From Gammaproteobacteria bacterium (GTDB lineage: Bacteria; Pseudomonadota; Gammaproteobacteria; UWMA-0217), in contig DRPO01000132.1 in assembly GCA_011330835.1 (NCBI GenBank), positions 1 to 5,087 of the forward strand: a DNA stretch of 5,087 bases, given 5' to 3'. The notes under the pieces are model-generated. The model did no database searches, was not told the origin of the DNA, and was given only the letters and a program-made list of their open reading frames with translations. The stretch's first letter is position 1. Each line of letters starts with the position of its first letter. The position numbers were made by a program, and so were the translations under genes. Shown in pieces: positions 1-5,087 of the stretch.

Positions 1-453
1 ACAAAGCTTGTTTGTTCCCTTTTTTACCATTTGCCCGTTATTCATACATATCGCCATGTATTCGTGGAGCGTAAGCAATATCCGGGCGTCCGGGCAGGAG
101 TGCCTAACCTGACATACCATTTCCAGACCCATATGTGCGTAGTGGTGGAAATGAACGGTCGTAGGTTTGTAGGACTCCAGAAGCTGGGCAAAGTCATGTG
201 CGATATGTCTTGCGTCTACACATCTGAAGTTATACCAGTCGTGCATTGCCGTATGAAACAGAAGTTGGTCGCCCGCGTTCCTTGACGAAAAGATGGAGCC
301 TCCGTGTGCAGGATCCTCTGATCTGGCCAGAAATAGCGTATCGATTCCGCGGTTTTTGTACTCACTGAAGAGATTGAATGCGGCGATTTCCGCGCCCCCC
401 TTGCTGATATCTGGATGACCGTGGGATATGATGAGTATTCTTTGCTTTTTCAT
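1..453 (-). CDS. GT-B (GT4-like) glycosyltransferase, N-terminal part, cut by window edge
   Basis: These are the first 151 codons of a glycosyltransferase, read from an ATG at 451-453 and still open at base 1. The start is well supported: AGGA (complement of 461-464) lies 7 bases upstream, inside the last codons of the preceding glycosyltransferase gene, whose stop is 4 bases away. The N-terminus is a Rossmann-type strand and glycine-rich loop (RILIISHGHPD, then KGGAE at about residues 18-22), as in the N-terminal domain of GT-B enzymes that transfer sugars from nucleotide donors. A second hydrophobic strand leads into VHFHHYAHMG (100-109), and ILLTLHEYMAIC (125-136) resembles the acceptor-side strand of capsule and O-antigen GT4 enzymes. 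The donor-binding C-terminal domain, with its E-x7-E motif, would lie outside the window. Sugar specificity cannot be read from this piece. By context it probably adds a residue to the capsule repeat unit in the cytoplasm. The family is fairly sure; GT4 rather than another GT-B family is inference. Confidence 0.85.
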   Translation of the reverse strand, partial: MKKQRILIISHGHPDISKGGAEIAAFNLFSEYKNRGIDTLFLARSEDPAHGGSIFSSRNAGDQLLFHTAMHDWYNFRCVDARHIAHDFAQLLESYKPTTVHFHHYAHMGLEMVCQVRHSCPDARILLTLHEYMAICMNNGQMVKKGTNKLC

Positions 454-457
454 TGTG

Positions 458-2323
458 TTATCCTGCTGCGTTGATCTCTGCAATCTTCTGTCCCCAGCGT
501 TTGCTGTGTTGCCATCCGTTATATACGGTTAGTTTGAACTTCCATCCCGTCTCGGCGAAGAGGTTTTGCGACTGCCTCTCAAGGTGAAACAGTATAAGGT
601 CATCGAGAAGATAATTTGTATACCCGGCATTATTGATCTTGAGGCATAGGTCGGAGTCCTCGAAGTCTCCAAGAATGTAGCTTTCATCCATGCCGCCTAC
701 TTCGTTGTAGATCGATTTGGCGACTAACATGCAAGCGCCGGTTACTGCCGGGACGGATGTGGTCCCTCTTGTCTCTACCATAGACTGAGGGAGACCTTTG
801 GAAGGGTGATCAATCCACCACATGCCATTGAAATGGAATTCGCCGCCTTGGGGGAATTGCATATAGGCTAGTCCGGCGTGCTGTACTGTGTTGTCTTCGA
901 ACAACAAGCGTGCTCCGATGATTCCGGGATTATCCAGCTCGTTGTAGGCCTTAAGCATCTTTGATACCCATAAAGGGGTGTCCGGTATGATATCGGAGTT
1001 CAATAGGATCACCCGGTCGGCAATGGCGTGGTCTACACCCACGTTGTTTGCGCCGGCGAAACCCCTATTGTTTCCGGCGTACACGGTCCGAAACGGCAAT
1101 CTGAACGTTTGATGGACCGATTCGCAGTACCTGTAGAATTCATCCCGGATTGAAGGATCGTCCAATACATAAATCAAGTCGACATTAGAAAAGTCAGGGT
1201 CATTGAAAAACTGGCTGTTTTGATACAGAACGAAATCGTATCTTCCATATATAGGTACAATTACGGAGCACTCCGGCGCGTCTGGAATGTCTCCGTAACT
1301 GATTACTTCTGCCCTCCAGTCAGTGGGCTCGTATTGCCTCAGCATCTGGAGGGCAGGGTGAATATGGCTCTCCAGACAGTCGAACAGATTTCTATCTTTA
1401 AGATCGACATTCACGAGAATGTGCTCGATAGTTTCAGTTGTGCTGGTGATGGATGATATATTGATCCCTATTGTTGCTAGCTTTCCTCGCTTTGTCGTTA
1501 GCATCATATTAATTTTTGGCTGGCCTGATTCTATATCCAATGGGACGTAGCATAGGATACCGTATTTTCCATTTACCTTCGTATGTCCCTCAAAGGCGCG
1601 TATCACATCATCTCTGGAAAAGGTGTAGAGGGATTCTAGAATATTGTTACTGATTTCAGACTCATGCTGAAGATAGATTCCATCAAGGTCTGATTCTGAA
1701 TCTATCAACCAGCCATACAAGAATACGCCGGCGTTGGAAATATTGATTGCTTTTTCAATCTGGATACGGACGAAGGCTCCAATCGATTCCAGGGGAGTGT
1801 TAAGAGATTCAGACAAGTCGACAATCTCCCCCTTGAAAAGGCTGATACATTGGTTTAACAGAGCAGATTTTGATTTTGGATCGAAAGATCTCATGTGGAG
1901 ATCAAGCAGTGGGCGCAACGAAGTCTCTTTCTGAAGGCTGACATCAATAGCTGTTCGGCCTGACGATGAGTCGATTATTAGAGACAGCTCGCTTTCTTCG
2001 CTCAATACCCCATCCATTGTGGCTATTATGGAAAACCCTAGCAAGGCGTCGCTTTTGACGCCTAGGTGGTCAGCCACGTCTTTACGCTGACCACGCAAGA
2101 CTGTATAGGCGCTTTCACTGATGGCGTGTTTATTGGAGTCCAGACGATAGGCCTTGATTTCTTCGTTGGGGTGGTAGGCCCATCCAGTTATAATCAAATA
2201 TCTCCCCATTAACGAGGCGCAATAATCGATCGAGGCTTTTACATCGTGTTCAGGCTTCGCTTCGGAACGCAGTGTCCTATTCGGTTTTTGCCTGCCAATC
2301 GAGAGTATTTGACCCATTTCCAT
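458..2323 (-). CDS. Large family 2 (GT-A) glycosyltransferase with duplicated N-terminal modules
   Basis: This is a 621-residue protein from the preferred ATG at 2321-2323. An in-frame ATG at 2405-2407 would give 649 residues but has no ribosome binding site. The C-terminal 270 residues are a GT-A fold family 2 glycosyltransferase: SVIVPIYGRYDF (353-364), a DD pair (388-389), GNNRGFAGANN (417-427), LLNSD (440-444) in the place of the metal-binding DxD, VTGAC (527-531), FEDSD (554-558) with the likely catalytic acidic pair, and HLERQSQ (580-586). Such enzymes transfer a sugar from a nucleotide donor; the substrate is unknown. The N-terminal 350 residues contain two similar beta-rich modules at about 40-130 and 197-290, each with a GW pair, R-x-D-V 32 residues after the Trp, and a G-(F/I) end, joined by helical linkers. 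There is no signal peptide or clear membrane segment, so it is probably cytoplasmic and membrane-associated through partners. The reading frame is intact. Its N-terminal half is AT-richer than its catalytic half. Confidence 0.9.
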   Translation of the reverse strand: MEMGQILSIGRQKPNRTLRSEAKPEHDVKASIDYCASLMGRYLIITGWAYHPNEEIKAYRLDSNKHAISESAYTVLRGQRKDVADHLGVKSDALLGFSIIATMDGVLSEESELSLIIDSSSGRTAIDVSLQKETSLRPLLDLHMRSFDPKSKSALLNQCISLFKGEIVDLSESLNTPLESIGAFVRIQIEKAINISNAGVFLYGWLIDSESDLDGIYLQHESEISNNILESLYTFSRDDVIRAFEGHTKVNGKYGILCYVPLDIESGQPKINMMLTTKRGKLATIGINISSITSTTETIEHILVNVDLKDRNLFDCLESHIHPALQMLRQYEPTDWRAEVISYGDIPDAPECSVIVPIYGRYDFVLYQNSQFFNDPDFSNVDLIYVLDDPSIRDEFYRYCESVHQTFRLPFRTVYAGNNRGFAGANNVGVDHAIADRVILLNSDIIPDTPLWVSKMLKAYNELDNPGIIGARLLFEDNTVQHAGLAYMQFPQGGEFHFNGMWWIDHPSKGLPQSMVETRGTTSVPAVTGACMLVAKSIYNEVGGMDESYILGDFEDSDLCLKINNAGYTNYLLDDLILFHLERQSQNLFAETGWKFKLTVYNGWQHSKRWGQKIAEINAAG

Positions 2324-2330
2324 TTCTGGT

Positions 2331-2335
2331 TCCTT
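2331..2335 (-). promoter_or_regulatory. Ribosome binding site that decides the GT2 start
   Basis: On the minus strand AAGGA stands 7 bases before the ATG at 2321-2323, which is an ideal Shine-Dalgarno arrangement. The upstream in-frame ATG at 2405-2407 is preceded by the pyrimidine-rich CATCCTTCCC, with nothing that could pair with 16S rRNA. This favours the shorter, 621-residue protein. Confidence 0.75.
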
Positions 2336-2346
2336 TTTGGTTGTTA

Positions 2347-2372
2347 TATAACTCGCTTGCCTGGGAGTTATA
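2347..2372. repeat. 8-bp perfect inverted repeat (hairpin) in GT2 leader
   Basis: TATAACTC at 2347-2354 and GAGTTATA at 2365-2372 are exact reverse complements, separated by a 10-base loop. In the minus-strand RNA the hairpin would end about 11 bases before the GT2 ribosome binding site. The outer arm also overlaps a 10-bp perfect palindrome, GTTATATAAC, at 2343-2352. No T run follows on the minus strand, so it is not a standard intrinsic terminator. It could be an mRNA processing or stability element, or a protein-binding dyad. The repeat is directly visible; any function is inference. Confidence 0.7.
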
Positions 2373-2378
2373 CGGTTA

Positions 2379-2407
2379 AATATACTGTTCAATGTTTCTG
2401 ATCTCAT
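2379..2407 (-). promoter_or_regulatory. Weak sigma-70-like promoter candidate before GT2
   Basis: On the minus strand TATATT (complement of 2379-2384) matches the -10 consensus at 5 of 6 positions. It lies 17 bases after ATGAGA (complement of 2402-2407), which matches the -35 consensus at 4 of 6. A second -10-like hexamer, TATAAC, lies at 2367-2372 but has no good -35 partner. Such matches occur by chance in AT-rich DNA. The placement in the one gap of the gene cluster is the main argument for it. Confidence 0.25.
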
Positions 2408-2459
2408 GGGAAGGATGCGTCGTGTCCCGAAAGATCAGGAGGCAATATTTTTCGAACTG

Positions 2460-4184
2460 CTACAATGCTAGAACCACTGCCGCCGAGAGCGCTATCTGGT
2501 ATATAACCTGGGAGACATCCTTGGTAATCTGCAAGCGCTTGAAGTCGACCTTCGGCAGAACCAGGATTTCATCACCCGCCACGACTTTGGCGTCCAGCCG
2601 CTTGGGCCAGCCTTTTGCCTTGGCGCGTTCAAATGAGCCGTCGCGGTGCAGTACCACAACCAGCGATGTGTTGGCGCTTTGGGTGTAGCCGCCGGCTTGC
2701 TGGATGTAGTCCTTGAGTCGCGCCTTGTCGCGGTAGACGACGACATTGGGGAACAGGACTTCGCCGTGGACCATGACCATCGAGCTTTTGCTCGGGATAT
2801 TGATGATGTCGCCGTTTTCGAGGACGACGTCGCGTGTGTGGGCCGAATGGGAGAGTACGACCTGGCCCTTGGGTTCGATCGTTTTGGCTTTTTCGATCCA
2901 TTTCAGGGCGAGTTCGGCTTCCCGGCCGCGCAGGGCGGCTTCTTCGTTGGTTGCGGATCTCGCGGTAAGGACTGCCGATTGGAGCGATTGCAGGGAGGCC
3001 AGGAGCATTTCTTTCTGGCGTTCCTTGACGCTTTTTCGGAACAGTTGCACCGAGGCGATGTCGGACTGGTCGTTCAGTTGGATTTTGTCGAGCAGGTCAC
3101 CGAGTTTGGCGCCGTAGGGGAGAATGTATTCCTGCGGGCTGTCGTGCTCGCCTTCAACGCGTACGGTGATGGTTCCGGGCTTTTTGTCGGCGGTGACGAG
3201 AACTTCGTCGCCGTTCATCAGCATGATGTTGTGGGCGTCCTCTATGGCGTAGTAGTCCACGTTGCGTTTCATGCCGGAGTTGCGGATGATGCGGACGTGG
3301 GTGGCGCGGGGTTGGACGCGGGCGAGGTTGAGGATTCGGCTCAGGGGGACTTTTCGATCCCGGAATTCGAAGGTGTTGCTGTTCTGGACGAGGCCGGAGA
3401 CGCGGACGGTGCTTTTTCTGGCCCCGGCGATGATGGTGTCGCCGTCCTGGAACTGGATGGAGGGCATTTCTCCGGCCAGCAGGAAGTGGTAGAGGTTGAT
3501 GGTGGTGACGACCTGTTCGCCGCGTTTGATGGTGATGTCGATGAAGCTGCCGCGATCGGGGTCGATGCCGCCGGCCTGGTCGAGGAAGTTGAGCACGCTG
3601 TCGGAGGAGACGCCTTGGTACATGCCGGGGCGCTTGACGAATCCGGTGACATAGATCTTGACCGGTTGGGCGGCGGCGAGATTGACGTAGGCGTTGACGT
3701 TGGAGCGATAGATGGTGGCCAGGGCGTCCTTGACGACGGCGTCGAGGTCGGAGTTGCGGATGCCGAGCACTTGCACGGGGCCGACGTGGGGGATGAAGAT
3801 GTTGCCCTGGGCGTCCACGGTAAGGGTGGTTTCGAGTTCCTGGGCGCCCCAGATTTTCAGGGCGATCTGGTCGCCGATGCCGATGATGTGGTTCGGGTTG
3901 AATCCGGTAAAGGAGTCTTTGGAGAACTGGCCCGAGAACAGGACTGTACCGAAGACATCCGAGGCGTTCCGTCGGGGCGCCGGGGCGCTGCGGCGCTTGT
4001 CCGTTTTTTGTGGGTAGACGGGTTCGCTGAGCTTGACGGGTTTGCTGTCCGCGAAGGGATTGGCGCGGGTGAGCGCGGAGGCTTTCGCGGACAACGCGGT
4101 GTAGCGTTTCAGATCGGCGCTGGTGTCGGCGAACGCCGAATGCGCGAGGGTGATCAGGGCTATCAGCCAGAAGAGTCGTTTCAT
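2460..4184 (-). CDS. kpsD: KpsD-type outer-membrane capsular polysaccharide export protein
   Basis: This is a complete 574-residue protein of the outer-membrane polysaccharide export (OPX) family, which forms or gates the channel through which capsule leaves the periplasm. The N-terminus is a classic signal peptide: MKR, a hydrophobic core and AFA at 17-19 before Asp20. There is no lipobox, and no cysteine anywhere, so unlike Wza it is not a lipoprotein; KpsD is likewise non-lipidated. The poly-export domain covers about 95-175 (HIIGIGDQIALKIWG, then GNIFIPHVGPVQVLG). SLBB-like ligand-binding repeats follow at about 176-253 (VTGFVKRPGMY), 258-332 and 470-545 (VHGEVLFPNVVVYRD). Between the last two is a charged helical segment at about 384-436, likely coiled coil. 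The C-terminus ends in a hydrophobic helix (VIYQIALSAAVVLAL). The start is supported by AAGGA 8 bases upstream (complement of 4193-4197), which lies just inside the upstream gene, whose stop is 4 bases away. The length is close to that of E. coli KpsD and well above CtrA-type proteins. The family is certain; the symbol is by similarity. Confidence 0.92.
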   Translation of the reverse strand: MKRLFWLIALITLAHSAFADTSADLKRYTALSAKASALTRANPFADSKPVKLSEPVYPQKTDKRRSAPAPRRNASDVFGTVLFSGQFSKDSFTGFNPNHIIGIGDQIALKIWGAQELETTLTVDAQGNIFIPHVGPVQVLGIRNSDLDAVVKDALATIYRSNVNAYVNLAAAQPVKIYVTGFVKRPGMYQGVSSDSVLNFLDQAGGIDPDRGSFIDITIKRGEQVVTTINLYHFLLAGEMPSIQFQDGDTIIAGARKSTVRVSGLVQNSNTFEFRDRKVPLSRILNLARVQPRATHVRIIRNSGMKRNVDYYAIEDAHNIMLMNGDEVLVTADKKPGTITVRVEGEHDSPQEYILPYGAKLGDLLDKIQLNDQSDIASVQLFRKSVKERQKEMLLASLQSLQSAVLTARSATNEEAALRGREAELALKWIEKAKTIEPKGQVVLSHSAHTRDVVLENGDIINIPSKSSMVMVHGEVLFPNVVVYRDKARLKDYIQQAGGYTQSANTSLVVVLHRDGSFERAKAKGWPKRLDAKVVAGDEILVLPKVDFKRLQITKDVSQVIYQIALSAAVVLAL

Positions 4185-4188
4185 GATG

Positions 4189-5087
4189 CTAGTCCTTGTG
4201 ATCGCGAATGGTGGCGACTGCCAGTTTTCCGATCCAGTAAACCATCAGGGTCAGGACGGTAAAGGTGATGATGTTGTAGGCCCGGCGCGGGTATTCGGCG
4301 GTTTCGGGCAGGAATGCCTGCTCAAGCAGCACGAGGTGCTTGAGTTTGCGCGAGGCGTCGATCCGCGCTGTTTCCAGGGAGGCGAGGGTCGAGCGGTACA
4401 GGTTCGAGCCGAATTCCAGCCCCATCTGCAGTTCCTGGAAATCGGCGTCCAGGTGGTTGAGCGCCGTTTTGTTGCCGGAGCCTGTCATCTTGGATTTTTC
4501 GGTTCTGATCTGATGCTTGATCGAGGCGATTTCCGCGTCGAGTTGCTTGAGTTCCGGCGAACTGGATTTGAGGTAGGTCGCCAGCGAGTTGCGTTTCGCG
4601 GTTTTCAGGGCCAATTCGGCATTGAGCGACGCCACCAGGGAGGAAATGGATTTGGTGTCGATTTCCGGCGAGAGCACCTTGTTCCGGTTCTGGAACTCGA
4701 TGATTCGCTTTTTCTCCTTTTCGACTTTCGCCTGGGCGCGCTGGAGTTCGCCGGCGATGAAGTTGACCTGTTCGCGGGCCGCCTGGTGGCCCACCCGGTT
4801 GGTGAAACGTTCGCTCTCCGCGATGATCAGCTTGACGATGCGTTGCGCCATTGCCGGATCGAAAGCCTGTGCGCTGATGGTGGTGATGGAGGAGGCGTCG
4901 TCAAAATCCACGCGCACGCGCTTGCGGTAGTATTCGAGGAAATCCTCTCGGGACGCGTCGAGCGGCAGGCGAGAGATCGGATCGATTTTCTCGCTGCTGA
5001 AATGCTTTCTCAGGCCCAGCCGCTGGTCGAGCGTCGACAGCATGTCCCAGGAGAGGATGTATTCGTGCACCATGTAGGAGTCGTGAT
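4189..5087 (-). CDS. kpsE: KpsE/CtrB/BexC-type inner-membrane capsule export protein, 5' end missing
   Basis: The last 298 complete codons of an inner-membrane, periplasm-spanning capsule export protein (polysaccharide co-polymerase type 3, no kinase domain). It links the ABC transporter to the outer-membrane channel. The frame stays open to the right edge. The first internal Met, at 5071-5073, lies inside the conserved segment YMVHEYILSWDML, so it is not the true start. About 70-90 residues, including the first membrane helix, should lie outside the window, judging from the usual length of about 370-390. Numbering from that Met, the Wzz-like segment SRLPLDASREDFLEYY (34-49) and SSITTISAQAFDPAMAQRIV (61-80) come first. 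A long charged helical region with coiled-coil character follows at about 98-250. The proline-containing motif LPETAEYPRR (255-264) comes next, directly before the second membrane helix (about 267-288) and a short charged cytoplasmic tail. The stop TAG (4189-4191) lies 4 bases before the KpsD-like start, so the two are co-transcribed. The family is certain; the choice of kpsE over ctrB, bexC or wcbD as a name is convention. Confidence 0.9.
   Translation of the reverse strand, partial: HDSYMVHEYILSWDMLSTLDQRLGLRKHFSSEKIDPISRLPLDASREDFLEYYRKRVRVDFDDASSITTISAQAFDPAMAQRIVKLIIAESERFTNRVGHQAAREQVNFIAGELQRAQAKVEKEKKRIIEFQNRNKVLSPEIDTKSISSLVASLNAELALKTAKRNSLATYLKSSSPELKQLDAEIASIKHQIRTEKSKMTGSGNKTALNHLDADFQELQMGLEFGSNLYRSTLASLETARIDASRKLKHLVLLEQAFLPETAEYPRRAYNIITFTVLTLMVYWIGKLAVATIRDHKD

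Larger units (their letters stand above)
2324..2459 (-). other. Leader between export genes and glycosyltransferases
   Basis: This is the only substantial gap in the window: 136 bases between the stop of the KpsD-like gene (2460-2462) and the preferred GT2 start. It is AT-rich next to the GT2 gene (21 G/C in the 60 bases 2341-2400) against 37 of 60 at 2581-2640 in the export gene. It contains an 8-bp inverted repeat and promoter-like hexamers, but I see no JUMPstart or ops element and no hairpin followed by a T run. It could be a processing or attenuation region, or an internal promoter region. If the upstream ATG at 2407 were used, only 52 bases would be non-coding. Confidence 0.6.

Noticed and set aside
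31..285. 84-codon plus-strand open frame near the left edge
   Set aside because: It lies antisense to the GT-B glycosyltransferase start, whose Rossmann motifs, start codon and ribosome binding site are clear.
2408..2428. GGGA/TCCC short dyad just after the KpsD-like gene as a terminator
   Set aside because: The stem is only four pairs with a long loop and has no T run on the minus strand, so it is not a credible terminator.
2392..2688. 98-codon plus-strand open frame crossing the KpsD-like/GT2 junction
   Set aside because: It overlaps the conserved C-terminus of the KpsD-like protein on the other strand and resembles no family. The AGGAGG at 2437-2442 on the plus strand is not followed by a suitable start codon.
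2646..4262. 538-codon open frame on the plus strand, antisense to the KpsD-like gene
   Set aside because: Its translation is a low-complexity, very acidic sequence rich in V, D and G with no recognisable domain. It is what a GC-rich gene produces when read on the opposite strand. The minus-strand frame has a signal peptide, family motifs and a good ribosome binding site.
4589..4930. 113-codon plus-strand open frame antisense to the KpsE-like gene
   Set aside because: It is a reverse-strand image of the coiled-coil region, with no recognisable domain.
5071..5073. ATG as the start of the KpsE-like gene
   Set aside because: The frame continues upstream to the window edge, and the residues before this Met belong to a conserved family segment. 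The first membrane helix would be missing, and no ribosome binding site precedes it.
1..5087. Novel defence, mobile or RNA-guided system
   Set aside because: All four genes belong to known capsule export or glycosyltransferase families. There are no repeat arrays, transposase or nuclease motifs, or large non-coding stretches.

Overview
The window is a stretch of a capsular polysaccharide export and synthesis locus of the ABC-transporter-dependent (group 2/3, Kps/Ctr/Bex/Wcb-like) type, from a Gram-negative bacterium. A signal-peptide-bearing outer-membrane export protein and a periplasm-spanning inner-membrane co-polymerase imply a two-membrane cell. The families and the GC-rich export genes fit a gamma- or betaproteobacterium, but the sequence does not allow a genus to be named.

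All four real genes lie on the minus strand, so transcription runs from the right end to the left. In that order they are: (1) the 3' part of a KpsE/CtrB/BexC-type inner-membrane protein (4189-5087, 5' end outside the window); (2) a complete KpsD-type outer-membrane export protein (2460-4184); (3) a large family 2 glycosyltransferase with an unusual N-terminal half (best start at 2323, end at 458); (4) the first 151 codons of a GT-B/GT4-type glycosyltransferase (1-453, running off the left edge). Genes 1-2 and 3-4 are each separated by 4 bases, with the downstream ribosome binding site overlapping or abutting the upstream stop, so translation is probably coupled. The only real gap (2324-2459) lies between the export genes and the glycosyltransferases. 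It holds a clear 8-bp inverted repeat and AT-rich, promoter-like sequence.

Functionally, the two glycosyltransferases would help build the polysaccharide on the cytoplasmic side. The KpsE-like protein would connect the inner-membrane ABC transporter (presumably encoded just off the right edge) to the KpsD-like outer-membrane channel. Base composition changes at the junction. Hand-counted 60-base lines give about 53-67% GC in the export genes and about 35-47% in the leader and N-terminal half of the GT2 gene. This is the usual contrast between conserved export genes and serotype-specific glycosyltransferase genes.

I see no CRISPR array, tRNA, rRNA, insertion sequence or defence system. The most interesting items are the duplicated beta-rich modules in front of the GT2 catalytic domain, the leader hairpin, and the start-site correction for that gene.
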